Assembly (NCBI GenBank): GCA_017417585.1
Contig: JAFPYX010000041.1
Span: 1 to 64,000 of the forward strand
Origin: Victivallales bacterium
GTDB taxonomy: Bacteria; Verrucomicrobiota; Lentisphaeria; Oligosphaerales; Oligosphaeraceae
Reading direction: 5' to 3'
Length of the DNA stretch: 64,000 nucleotides
Under the pieces are notes generated by a model, which was not told the origin of the DNA, made no database searches, and saw nothing but the letters and a program-made list of their open reading frames with translations. The position numbers and the translations under genes were made by a program. Positions 42,330 to 52,062 of this stretch are shown piece after piece. The number at the start of each line of letters is the position of its first letter. The first letter of the stretch is position 1.

Positions 42330-44345
42330 ATGTTGAGGTTGGCAAGTTTGTTTGTGGATGGCGCGGTGGTTCAGCGCGAGATGCCCATCGTAGTGTGGGG
42401 ATGGTGCGCTCCGCGCGTGCTGGTGAAGGCGACGCTCGCCACAAGCACGGCGACTGCACCATCGTCGCTGGACGGTCGTTTCGAGGTTCGTTTGCCGTCC
42501 TTGCCGGCGGGAGGTCCCTACACGCTTGAAGTTGTTGCAGGCGAGGAGACTGTCGTGGTGAAGGATGTTCTGGTGGGTGAGGTCTGGCTGGCTTCCGGTC
42601 AGTCGAACATGGAGTTCCCATTGGCGACTTTCAATCTGGACGACCCGCAGGAGCAGACCGACCAGTACCTTGCCGAGGGCGGGGTGGATCCGCTGCTTCG
42701 CATGGTGACCATTCCGCACCAGTCGATGGGCACGGTGGAGACCGTGGTGGAGCCGCCGCTAACTTGGGTGAAGTCCGGCGATGACCGCGCGACGACGCGG
42801 GCGTTCAGCGCGGTGGGCGCATGGTTCGCGCTGGCGTTGCGCAAACAGCTTGGCGTGCCGGTGGGCATCATCCATTCTAGCTGGGGCGGCACCTACGCGC
42901 ACGCCTGGACCAGCCGCGAGATGCTGCGTCGCCTGGAATGCCGTAAGGCGATGATTGCCAGGCAGGATGCGGATTTCAACGATGCCGCAACCTGGTCGAT
43001 TCCCAATCTGCGGCTCGAAGGGCAACCGCTGGAAGGCAGCACGCTCCCACAGGACTTCGACAAGGTCACCCACAAGGATACGGGGAACCAGGGCTTCGGC
43101 TGGGGCTGGGCCGCCCCCGAGTTCGACGACTCCGGCTGGAAGCTCTTCCAGGTGCCGGGTTCCTGGAAAGGGCAGGAGATTGCCAAGCTGGGCGCGCTCT
43201 GGGCGCGACTGGCCGTCGAACTTCCGCCGGAGTGGGCAGGGCGGGATCTCGTGCTGCATCTGGGCGGCATCGACAAGCACGACCAGACCTACTTCAACGG
43301 CGAGCTGGTCGGTGCGACCGGAAAGGACTACGACGAGATGTACTGGAATTGCCCGCGCGAATACCGCATTCCGGGGCGCCTGGTGAAGGGCGGTCGAAAT
43401 GTTCTTGCCGTGCGCGCCTTCAGCTTCTACTTCGACGGCGCGTTCACCGGCGCGGAGGAGAACTACCGTCTGGAACTGGCGGACCGTCCGTCAGAATGCA
43501 TTGAGTTGGCGGGGGACTGGAGGGCCTACCCGGAATACGAGCTGGATGTCTATATGCCGCAGGGAGATGGCACCAACTACACGCCGTTCAATCCGAACGC
43601 ATGCCATACGCTCTTCGACGGCATGATCGCTCCGCTGATTCCCTACACGCTGCGCGGTGCGCTCTGGTACCAGGGCGAGACCGACCACAACACGATGAAT
43701 TTCGCACGTGAATACGAGGTCACTCTGCCCGCGATGGTCGAGGACTGGCGCTTCCGCTGGGGGCAGGGCGACTTCCCCTTCTACTTCGTGCAGATCTCCG
43801 GCTGGGCGGACACCGATGTCTATGGCAAGGACATCGACTGGCGGAAGCTCTCGGCGTGGAGCGTAGTCCAGGATGTGCAGCGCCGCTGCGTGGACTTGAT
43901 TCCGAACTCCGGGATGATCGCCACGGGCGACATCAGCGAGGCCCACGACATCCATCCGCACAACAAGCGCGACTATGGCAAGCGTTTGGCGCGGTTGGCG
44001 TTGCATTACACCTACCATGTGCCTGGTGTGGTGCCGGAGGGACCGCGCTTCCGCGAGGCACGGCCGGAGGGCGCCAGCCTGCGAGTGCTCTTCGACTACG
44101 CCGAGGGGCTCCATGCGCTTGACGGCAAGCCCGTCAAGGGCTTTGAAATCGCAGGATTGGACCGCAGGTTCGCTCCGGCCGAGATGCGCATCGAGGGGAC
44201 GAGCGTGGTGCTGACCTCGCCGGAGGTTCCCGCTCCGCAGTATGTCCGCTACAACTGGAAGCCATGGCCGGGAAACGACTGCGGATTCCTGGTCAACGGC
44301 GAGAACCTGCCGTGCCCGGTCTTCTGCAGCATAAAACTCTGGTAA
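42330..44345 (+). CDS. sialate O-acetylesterase-type (SASA) hydrolase
   Basis: A 671-residue SGNH-fold carbohydrate esterase. The catalytic Ser is S92 in the GQSNME motif, WYQGETD is the second SASA block, and DIHPHNKRDYGKRLA carries the Asp/His pair. A beta-sandwich insertion of about 150 residues between blocks (WGWAAPEFDDSGWK...) resembles the galactose-binding/jelly-roll insert common in this family. There is no signal peptide, so it would act in the cytoplasm on imported acetylated sugars or on xylan-type substrates; specificity cannot be read. AGGAG lies 10 bases before the ATG at 42330. An HTH gene precedes it. Confidence 0.88.
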   Translation: MLRLASLFVDGAVVQREMPIVVWGWCAPRVLVKATLATSTATAPSSLDGRFEVRLPSLPAGGPYTLEVVAGEETVVVKDVLVGEVWLASGQSNMEFPLATFNLDDPQEQTDQYLAEGGVDPLLRMVTIPHQSMGTVETVVEPPLTWVKSGDDRATTRAFSAVGAWFALALRKQLGVPVGIIHSSWGGTYAHAWTSREMLRRLECRKAMIARQDADFNDAATWSIPNLRLEGQPLEGSTLPQDFDKVTHKDTGNQGFGWGWAAPEFDDSGWKLFQVPGSWKGQEIAKLGALWARLAVELPPEWAGRDLVLHLGGIDKHDQTYFNGELVGATGKDYDEMYWNCPREYRIPGRLVKGGRNVLAVRAFSFYFDGAFTGAEENYRLELADRPSECIELAGDWRAYPEYELDVYMPQGDGTNYTPFNPNACHTLFDGMIAPLIPYTLRGALWYQGETDHNTMNFAREYEVTLPAMVEDWRFRWGQGDFPFYFVQISGWADTDVYGKDIDWRKLSAWSVVQDVQRRCVDLIPNSGMIATGDISEAHDIHPHNKRDYGKRLARLALHYTYHVPGVVPEGPRFREARPEGASLRVLFDYAEGLHALDGKPVKGFEIAGLDRRFAPAEMRIEGTSVVLTSPEVPAPQYVRYNWKPWPGNDCGFLVNGENLPCPVFCSIKLW

Positions 44346-44362
44346 CCTGAAACGGAGAAACG

Positions 44363-44953
44363 ATGAGTTCCAAACTTGACCTCGAATTCACGCTGGTGTC
44401 CCTGGACTTTCCGCCGCGTCGGCATCTTCCGCAAAGCACGCACCTCATGACCGCGACGCTCCTGTGGCCGCGCATCGGTGTAGCCAAGAAGGCCGCCGAG
44501 CAGGAGGTGCGGTTCAAGAAAGGGCGCTGCGACAAGGCGGACGCACCGTGGAATGAACGTATCCTCTTCAAGGAGTCTGTCGAGGGCGATTTTGCCTTGG
44601 CGGTCTCCCTGACGGTCTCGGTGATGCGTCAGCACCTGCGGACCTTCCGTCGCGCCTTGGCGGGCTATGCGCTGACGGCGGCTGGCGCGGCGGTCGATGA
44701 CTTCGGTCCGGCGGGCGAGGTGGCGGAACTGCCGTTGAAGGCGATGTCGAAGATGGTGGGCAATGCGTCGAAGGAACCCGAGCTCTTTGCGCAGGGTGCC
44801 ATCGACCTCAAGGCGGAGATGTTCGCGGAGACGGGAGATGCGCAGCTGGTGACAGTGGAGCTCTTTTCCGCGCTGGAATTGATGAAAGTCCAGCGTCGCA
44901 TCGCCGACATCCCCCAGGTCGGTACCGCCACCATCGCCGTGCGGAAACTTTAA
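44363..44953 (+). CDS. hypothetical protein, 196 residues
   Basis: I do not recognise a family. The protein has no signal peptide and one moderately hydrophobic Ala/Gly-rich stretch (RALAGYALTAAGAAVDDFG, about 97-115). Strand-like segments at both ends begin LEFTLVSLDFP and finish IPQVGTATIAVRKL. A good ribosome-binding site (CGGAGAAA) and a 17-base gap to the esterase gene make it a likely co-transcribed partner. Confidence 0.65.
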   Translation: MSSKLDLEFTLVSLDFPPRRHLPQSTHLMTATLLWPRIGVAKKAAEQEVRFKKGRCDKADAPWNERILFKESVEGDFALAVSLTVSVMRQHLRTFRRALAGYALTAAGAAVDDFGPAGEVAELPLKAMSKMVGNASKEPELFAQGAIDLKAEMFAETGDAQLVTVELFSALELMKVQRRIADIPQVGTATIAVRKL

Positions 44954-45091
44954 CCCCGCGGCATTTCGCTGTGGGCACCGAACTGGCTCGGGCACGGAAC
45001 AGGGCGACTGTGATGTCATTCAAACCTTCCGTCCGCAAAACAACACCCTGATATTTGTCCAGAACATAACCGGACAGCAATGCCCGGCTAC

Positions 45092-45232
45092 TCAGAAATT
45101 CAGGCTTTGTGGATTTTGCAGGAAATCCGCCAGCCCGATGATAAGGATGCCGTCGTCAGTGTTGTAGGCCGGCACATCATCATAGGTGATCACCACCTTT
45201 CGGAATGAATCGCCGATTTTTGGGCAAGACAT
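45092..45232 (-). CDS. small hypothetical ORF or C-terminal gene remnant
   Basis: A 46-codon minus-strand frame from ATG 45232 to TGA 45092, reading MSCPKIGDSFRKVVITYDDV onward and ending FLQNPQSLNF. The composition is protein-like, with an amphipathic end. The frame stays open upstream of the ATG for about 45 more codons, through TPDAVGFTAISAGAFGQKV, into the heptamer repeat. This looks like the tail of a once longer gene cut by the repeat, or a short real gene; no Shine-Dalgarno sequence is visible. Confidence 0.35.
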   Translation of the reverse strand: MSCPKIGDSFRKVVITYDDVPAYNTDDGILIIGLADFLQNPQSLNF

Positions 45233-45287
45233 GCAGAACTGCACTTTTTGTCCAAAAGCACCCGCCGAAATCGCCGTGAAGCCTACG

Positions 45288-45315
45288 GCGTCAGGCGTCG
45301 GGCGTCAGGCGTCAG
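45288..45315. repeat. heptamer tandem repeat (GCGTCAG x4)
   Basis: Four contiguous 7-bp copies, three GCGTCAG and one GCGTCGG (second copy). Confidence 0.85.
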
Positions 45316-45400
45316 GCCGCCCTTGGTCCGCCGCAGGAGTCCCTGGCTCCAAAGGCGACAGGGCCTCAGATGCATAGACCGTTGTCTTGAAGCGTCTTAG

Positions 45401-45441
45401 GAGAATTCCCCAAAATTTCTCATGAAGCAATGGGAATTCTC
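45401..45441. repeat. perfect 10-bp inverted repeat
   Basis: GAGAATTCCC (45401-45410) and GGGAATTCTC (45432-45441) with a 21-base loop. An alternative pairing of CCCAAATTT-type words with 45450-45466 is also possible. Confidence 0.6.
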
Positions 45442-45586
45442 ACATAAATTGGGAAAATTTGGGAAATTATGTTATTTTATGGCCATTCCCATGATTCATT
45501 CCTTCCAACCACAGGAGTTCAAGACAAATAGCAAATCCTTCTCTTCTCTGACATAACCAGTCCTCTGCGACTGGAGTAGTGCTTGC

Positions 45587-45701
45587 GAGGCCATAAAACT
45601 TCCACATATCTCCCTCGTACACAAGCGCATCAAAGGTACGCTCTGTCCTTGAGCGTTGTCGTCGTGCTTGTGTATTGGTATGTGGAAGTACCATTGGCCT
45701 C
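45587..45701. repeat. long imperfect inverted-repeat element (MITE-like or structured RNA)
   Basis: Nested complementary arms: GAGGCC (45587-45592)/GGCCTC (45696-45701); ACTTCCACATA (45598-45608)/TATGTGGAAGT (45679-45689); TACACAAGC (45618-45626)/GCTTGTGTA (45666-45674); CGCTC (45639-45643)/GAGCG (45651-45655). The element folds into a single 115-nt hairpin with small internal loops. No family is recognised. Confidence 0.65.
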
Positions 45702-45997
45702 ACGATTCGGCAACGCTCTTTTTTTGTGCCCGCGTGTAAGATTGTTTCATAAAATGGTAGTAAGTTTTCAAGCGGGTGAACATGCTCCGGTGCTTCTTTG
45801 TTATTTGTTTCCGTAGAAAATCACCCATTAAAAATGTCGAAGAACCTAAAAAAGCATTGGTTTCCCAAAGATGGGCACCTTTGCAAGGAACAAATGGGTA
45901 GTAGCAATAACAAATGTTCGCTCCACAAGATTGACTTCAATTCGCCCTTTGGGAACATAGTGAATTTTACAATGTGAATAGATAAGTTTGGTAATTA

Positions 45998-47329
45998 ATG
46001 ATGAAAACATCTTCTTTTTGCCGCGTGATTGTGTTAACAGTTCTTCTTTTGGAAGGTGTGCTATGGGCGCAAAGTATGACGAATTCCCGACTGCTGCATG
46101 CTGTCGTGTCTGAACCAGTAGGAATTTGTTATGTCGATGTCAGCCAATGTGCAGACTTGATGGAGCGAATCTGCAAGGAAATACCAGAGATTCCGCAATT
46201 ATCTGATGGTATCCTGAACAAGGATTTTTTTAATGCGGTACGTTGTTTAGGGGCCCAGGCAATACTCAGCTTCCAAGACTTTTCTGACTTTGAAAAAGAC
46301 CAATTTGGCGTTGCAGTCCAAATTGATGAACGAATTCCTCTGAATACGCTGTGGAAGGGGTTCGGGCCTTTGTTAAAGGATGAACTGCCGAAAGAACTTA
46401 GCATGCCCTCAAATGATGAGAATATCGTTCTCCTAGGATATGATGGTCCTCGTGGCATGATTGAACAGAATCTCGCAAACGGTCAGGGAACTGCGCAGGA
46501 ACTGTTGAAATCATTTCCCGATCAGGCATTGTTCTATTGCGCAGTGAAATTGAAATCGCTTGCTCCCAAGTTCGCGGATGTGGTTGCAGAGGCAGATGAA
46601 GATAGTTTATTGGCAAGAATTGCTGCCCAACTGGTGGATGCCGTCATTTTTGATGCCTCGTTCGTTGGACTGAATGAGAAGAATAGGGAATTAAAATTTG
46701 TCGGCAATCTTATTTTTCGCCATGCTAAAAGTGCCAAAGAATTCCAACGAACGGCATTGGAAGTAAAAGAACTGCTGATGAAGCAGGTAATTGAAGAAAT
46801 GACTGACGACGAGTTTTCATCACAATTCGCCAGGAATCTACTGGATAATATGCACATTAAATGCACCGGGAAGGTATGTCGCATTGAGATTTCAGGAATT
46901 AGGGGGGAGATTATTATTCTGTCTGGTATTGTTTTGCCATCCCTGGCGCAAGCAAGGAACAAGGCAAGAACAATACAATGCATGTCTGCGATAAAACAGA
47001 ATTTGCTAGCTCTGATGTTATACGCCGAAGACAATGATGGACTTCTGCCGTCTGCCGACACTTGGAGGGAGAAGCTTTCTCCCTATGGAGCAATTGAGAG
47101 CTGTCCATTTGATGGGGCGATTTATCTTTATACGCCAAATGAAAACTGTAATTTAAATTCTATCATCAATCCAAGTCGGGCAATTCTCCTAGTCTGTCTT
47201 AACGAACATAAGGCCGGAAAGGTCATTGTTGGTTTTGCCGACGGTCATGTCGAGAGTATAGATGCCGCAAAAGTCCGAAAAGCCCTTGAATGCCGTAGAC
47301 AAAATGGAGAACTTCCTAAGATTCAATAA
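45998..47329 (+). CDS. secreted protein with C-terminal pseudopilin-like domain
   Basis: A 443-residue protein with a Sec signal peptide (cleavage likely after VLWAQS). The first 300 residues match nothing I know. From about residue 305 the sequence changes to LPSLAQARNKARTIQCMSAIKQNLLALMLYAEDNDGLLPSAD, then CPFDGAIYLYTP and IVGFADGHVESI. These are the post-helix blocks of PulG/DUF1559-type pseudopilins, abundant in Lentisphaerae and Planctomycetes. The prepilin N-terminal methylation motif is missing, so the domain is a passenger rather than a pilin. The gene is AT-richer than its upstream neighbours. Confidence 0.65.
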   Translation: MMKTSSFCRVIVLTVLLLEGVLWAQSMTNSRLLHAVVSEPVGICYVDVSQCADLMERICKEIPEIPQLSDGILNKDFFNAVRCLGAQAILSFQDFSDFEKDQFGVAVQIDERIPLNTLWKGFGPLLKDELPKELSMPSNDENIVLLGYDGPRGMIEQNLANGQGTAQELLKSFPDQALFYCAVKLKSLAPKFADVVAEADEDSLLARIAAQLVDAVIFDASFVGLNEKNRELKFVGNLIFRHAKSAKEFQRTALEVKELLMKQVIEEMTDDEFSSQFARNLLDNMHIKCTGKVCRIEISGIRGEIIILSGIVLPSLAQARNKARTIQCMSAIKQNLLALMLYAEDNDGLLPSADTWREKLSPYGAIESCPFDGAIYLYTPNENCNLNSIINPSRAILLVCLNEHKAGKVIVGFADGHVESIDAAKVRKALECRRQNGELPKIQ

Positions 47330-47548
47330 CTTTTTTGAAACACCCGTTAATTTTTGTTTGCTATTAATTTCGCCATGTTCCCGTGAGGATAACCTACAGG
47401 AGCCTTTTCGTTAGTAGAGAAAAATCACAACTCGCTATTTACACCACAAGAAAAAAGGGCCACCTTTTAGGTGCCTTTGTGAGGAACATCGCAAATTGAA
47501 TACATCATTCGGACAATGAGATTTTAACTCAAACAATGGAGACTCAAA

Positions 47549-48946
47549 ATGGAACTGTTCATCACCAAACTTTTTTCCGAGCCAGCGTATTATGTGTCAA
47601 CTGTGGTGTCATGTCTCGGATCGATATGTGTGCATGAATTCAGCCACGCATTCATTGCCCATAAACTGGGGGACGACACGGCCAAGGAAGGCGGCTACAT
47701 GACGCTGAACCCATTCAAGACCATGGGGTGGCTGTCCATCGCGGCATTGTTTTTATTCGGCTTCAGTTGGGGTGCGGTTCCTGTTAAAAGAGAAGATTCA
47801 AGTCGTTTGCGCAGAGCGGCGATTTCCCTGGCGGGGCCATTGTCCAACCTTGCCTTGCTAGGGATTTTTGCTCTTCTCCTCAAAGGAATGTATTCTGTCG
47901 CGCCATTGGCAACCTCCAATGGTTTTGCGTACTATTGTCGGTTATTCTTGCTGGTCGCTCTCTATGCCAACGCCATTCTTTTCTTGTTCAATATCTTGCC
48001 AATTCCTGTGCTGGACGGATGGCAGACCATCGAACCGTTTCTCCCGAAATTCTTGATTCCGAGCGAAGAGAGCAAAAGCACCATTTTCCGTTGCTTTATC
48101 TTCTTAGCCCTGTTCTCTGGCGGTGCGGGCGTTTTCGACAAGGTTTTCGGCAAAGCTGTTGATGGTTTGACAGGAAAATTCCTTCCTATGCAGGTTACCG
48201 CAAACAAACTGGTATCGGAAGGCAATGAACTTATAGAGGCCCAAGACTATACTGGAGCATACAAGGCATTTGAGAAGGCCGCAGAGCTAGGCAGTCCTGA
48301 AGGAAAACTGAGTTTGGCTATCTGTCTTGCAGAGGGGCAAGGTTGCGAAGCAAATCCAGAAAAGGCTTTTGCCATCTTTTCCGAAGAGGGTGTGCGGGAA
48401 TTTCCCTTTGCCAAATTCTACATTGGCATAATGCGAATGAATGGTCTTGGTTGCACTCAAGATTATTCCAAGGCCTACGACCTTCTTTCCGAACCAGAGG
48501 TTCAACAAGCAACTCCTCTTGCACGAGCGAATCTTGGTGTGCTTCTGGCAGAGGGATTGGGCGTCAAGGTAGATATGGCACGAGCCTATGCGCTCTTCAA
48601 TGACGCGGAGGTCATGTCGCAATCGCCTGTGGCGCGTTTCTATATGGGAGTTTTTTTGATGATGGGAGAAGTTTGCAAAAAAGATGAAGCTCGTGCTTTT
48701 GAATTGCTATACGATGATGAAGTGCTGAATAGTGTTTTGGCTGCCAAGTTTTATCTTGGACTTTGTTTCTATGCAGGAATTGGCACAAAACAGGACTTTG
48801 CAGAGGCTGCCACGCTGTTGAAGGAGGCTGCCGATACAGGAGAACCCAATGCCGTCCAGTTTCTTGGCTATCAGAATGGCAAGATGCCAGATTATGGCAT
48901 GCCGCTGGAACAACTGCTCCGGCGCATGTGGAATGAAAGGAAATAG
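47549..48946 (+). CDS. site-2 protease (M50) family membrane peptidase fused to Sel1 repeats
   Basis: A 465-residue intramembrane metalloprotease homologue. The zinc motif HEFSH (H29-H33) lies in the first helix and NILPIPVLDGWQ supplies the second-site Asp (D156). About five hydrophobic helices end near residue 195. The remainder consists of about six Sel1-like 36-residue alpha-alpha repeats (A-LG-LLAEGLGV..D-A-AY-LF), which usually bind partner proteins. The S2P core resembles the compact, non-PDZ rhomboid-neighbour type. Substrate choice by the Sel1 part is inference. The preceding 219-base gap has a CACC/GGTG hairpin and no gene. Confidence 0.82.
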   Translation: MELFITKLFSEPAYYVSTVVSCLGSICVHEFSHAFIAHKLGDDTAKEGGYMTLNPFKTMGWLSIAALFLFGFSWGAVPVKREDSSRLRRAAISLAGPLSNLALLGIFALLLKGMYSVAPLATSNGFAYYCRLFLLVALYANAILFLFNILPIPVLDGWQTIEPFLPKFLIPSEESKSTIFRCFIFLALFSGGAGVFDKVFGKAVDGLTGKFLPMQVTANKLVSEGNELIEAQDYTGAYKAFEKAAELGSPEGKLSLAICLAEGQGCEANPEKAFAIFSEEGVREFPFAKFYIGIMRMNGLGCTQDYSKAYDLLSEPEVQQATPLARANLGVLLAEGLGVKVDMARAYALFNDAEVMSQSPVARFYMGVFLMMGEVCKKDEARAFELLYDDEVLNSVLAAKFYLGLCFYAGIGTKQDFAEAATLLKEAADTGEPNAVQFLGYQNGKMPDYGMPLEQLLRRMWNERK

Positions 48947-48967
48947 TCAAGCTGGGAGAAAAGAAAC

Positions 48968-49386
48968 ATGAAGTATACAACACAGGATTTTATTCTTCCC
49001 AAAAGCAAGACCTTGTACACAATGCTAAACGGATTGCATTGATTGGCGTGCTCCTTTGGCTGGAGGCTTTCCTGCTTTTACCCGGGATGTGCACTCCGTT
49101 GCCGATGGTGGTTTGTCTCGTGAATTGAATTGGCATTGTCATCTGGGTTGTCTTGTGGAAAGAACTTCAGATAAGCGTAGCCAGGATTGCCACGCATGCC
49201 ATCTTTGCGACCTTGCTTGGTGTAACCGGGCTTTTGGGGGTGTTCTTCATCATGATTGCGCTTTCACAGGCCAAAACAGTTCTCAACTGCAATGTCGATG
49301 TTATATTCTGGAATATAACGAAATCTGTGTGGCTGGCTTCCTTGACGCCAGTTCTCGTGTGGGGCATTTGTGTCAAGAAACGCTAA
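48968..49386 (+). pseudogene. broken gene for a small multi-helix membrane protein
   Basis: A good ribosome-binding site (GGGAGAA) and ATG at 48968 start MKYTTQDFILPKSK, but this frame stops at 49042. The neighbouring frame continues with AKRIALIGVLLWLEAFLLLPG, meets an in-frame TGA at 49126-49128, and resumes with IGIVIWVVLWKELQISVARI to the TAA at 49384. Joined, the parts give about 138 residues with four hydrophobic helices. This is best explained by one frameshift (about 49000-49020) plus one nonsense mutation, TGG to TGA. A shorter real protein from TTG 49153 (77 residues, two helices) is the alternative. Confidence 0.5.
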
Positions 49387-49449
49387 GAATCAAACTGCTT
49401 CAGACTGTTTCATAAAGGGTATGAGTTTCATTTCGCATCTTGCCTAAAA

Positions 49450-50337
49450 ATGGCATCTGAAGAATCCATCGCATTGTTTTTGAAGGATTTCAACCCTGTA
49501 AGCATCGGGGATCCGATTGGCAGACTGGGGCGAACTGCATGGGAGCTTGATGACGGTGTCCGGTATTTCCCGCTGTCCACGTGGTGGCATTGGGGGATAA
49601 TTGCTTTTTTCGTTTTTGCCATTGTCTCATATCTGTATTTCTTCAAGTATCGGGCGAAAATGAAAATGTGGCGACGAATTGTATTTTCAGCGGGTTTCAC
49701 GGTGGTTTCAACAGCCTTGGTTGCCGTAATCGGCCTTGCCTGTTCGTATTATTGGGGTGGTCCTTATGCTTATGAAAATTACCAGGTTCCTGCGGAACCC
49801 GCTGACGTGCTGATTTGGTTTTCAGGGTCTGACGATGGCGCATATTATCTGGACAACTACAGTAGATGCCGAAAGCAATATCCAGTTGTCTCGAGAGATG
49901 AATTTCGCGCGGCATTGTTCAATTTTAGCGATATTGACAAGGCGGTTGAATATGCGCGACGGCTTCCTCCGGGATGTCGGCTGGTGGTTCGTGGACATAG
50001 CATGGGGGCCGCCGCCGCGATGCGTTTTGCGCAAAAATGTGGATATCCAATTGAATTGCTGGATACGAGAGATCCAACAAGCTGGTTTGGCAAATGTCCC
50101 GCCAAACCTGCCAATGTGAAATACTGGCGCAACGTCCTGCCCGGAGAAACCGGCTGGAATATTCCCGAAGAGCAACATCACGGGACGAATTACTGGGGAA
50201 AAACAAACATGGCCAATGTCTTCCGTTCCATGGGCGGGCCATGGAATCATTGTGACGAAGCGACAAATGTTGTTATGCCGGGAATGGATCATCGCGAGGT
50301 TGGAGAAAACATCGATGAGATTGTTTGCAAACCATAG
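49450..50337 (+). CDS. membrane-anchored alpha/beta hydrolase
   Basis: A 295-residue protein with two N-terminal hydrophobic helices (about 50-66 and 77-98) followed by an alpha/beta hydrolase domain. The nucleophile elbow is GHSMGA, S184, preceded by a typical strand (CRLVVRGHS). The likely acid is in LLDTRDP and the histidine is H281 in GMDHREVG. The oxyanion region may be WFSGSDDGAYY. The substrate is unknown; lipase or peptidase activity are both possible. It is followed after 52 bases by an S1C protease gene. Confidence 0.75.
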   Translation: MASEESIALFLKDFNPVSIGDPIGRLGRTAWELDDGVRYFPLSTWWHWGIIAFFVFAIVSYLYFFKYRAKMKMWRRIVFSAGFTVVSTALVAVIGLACSYYWGGPYAYENYQVPAEPADVLIWFSGSDDGAYYLDNYSRCRKQYPVVSRDEFRAALFNFSDIDKAVEYARRLPPGCRLVVRGHSMGAAAAMRFAQKCGYPIELLDTRDPTSWFGKCPAKPANVKYWRNVLPGETGWNIPEEQHHGTNYWGKTNMANVFRSMGGPWNHCDEATNVVMPGMDHREVGENIDEIVCKP

Positions 50338-50389
50338 AAGCCGAGTCTTGAGTCAATGTAAAACATTGTTGCATACCATTGCTAAGAAC

Positions 50390-51376
<987 letters not shown>

Positions 51377-51400
51377 CGGAATCACGCAGGGCACCCAGGT

Positions 51401-51453
51401 TGAAGGCAAAGGTGCTCTAGGGATATATATGCCTGAAAGCACCTTGCCTTCAA
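51401..51453 (+). terminator. long inverted repeat after the S1C protease gene
   Basis: TGAAGGCAAAGGTGCT (51401-51416) pairs with AGCACCTTGCCTTCA (51439-51453) with one bulged base and a 22-base loop. There is no T-run behind it, so it may be a factor-dependent terminator or an mRNA 3' stabiliser. Confidence 0.55.
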
Positions 51454-52062
51454 GGGAGGGCCGTTTTCGGGCCGCCAGGGGCATTTCGGCTTTTTCCACT
51501 GCCGTTTCTGTCCTGTTCCGGGGCCGTTTCCCGTCACGGCAGTATTGTACAAAAATAGTGCTTGGCATCGCATGAATTGCGGACAATGTACGCCGTCCGT
51601 GTGTGCTACCGCATTTCCGCTGTCGGATGTCCAATTTGCAGTCGATTCGCACTTTTTTCTTCCAAAACGCCACGCAATTCGCTCATTTCCCTTCCATCGG
51701 CATTGCGAGGCATGCTTTTGAACACTGCTGTCCGACAATTTTCAGGAAAGCCGCCGACACCTTTCGCGATTTCCGCAACCACCAAAAAACAACGGGAGAT
51801 AGCTTTCCGGGTCTTCGATTTTTAAGGGCTTGTCACGGCCATGTCCCTGGGTGCGGCATGAAATGACACGTCCTGGGAAAGCACATGCTTTCCTATCCTC
51901 TGAATGACTTTCATGACTTTTCGGGAATGGGCTTGCATCCCCCCATATCGTGCGTTAAATTTGAAAGGGCGGGTGGTTGGGGGGCAACCCACCATCCATC
52001 ATTGCTGTCCGACAGATTTCCGACGGAAGAACTGACGTCCCGTCCGGGCAACTTGACGCATG
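51454..52062. other. gene-free stretch between protease gene and 47-bp repeats
   Basis: About 600 bases in which several short frames are open, but none has a plausible start, domain or consistent composition. I see no promoter, RNA gene or mobile element here. Confidence 0.45.

Larger units (their letters stand above)
44954..45997. other. 1.04-kb gap rich in repeats and inverted repeats
   Basis: This stretch separates the high-GC esterase region from the AT-rich island. It contains a possible gene remnant on the minus strand (45092-45232), a 7-bp tandem repeat (45288-45315), a perfect 10-bp inverted repeat (45401-45441), and a long inverted-repeat element (45587-45701). Frames of 77-78 codons cross the last element on both strands but look like consequences of its symmetry. 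I see no convincing gene between 45702 and 45997. Confidence 0.6.

Noticed and set aside
45467-45816. 77-78-codon frames on both strands over the inverted-repeat element
   Set aside because: They cross the nested palindrome on both strands and show no protein family or start signal.
49056-49415. 119-codon frame over the broken membrane protein gene
   Set aside because: Its translation is Cys/His-rich without hydrophobic pattern; the alternative frames give the consistent membrane protein.
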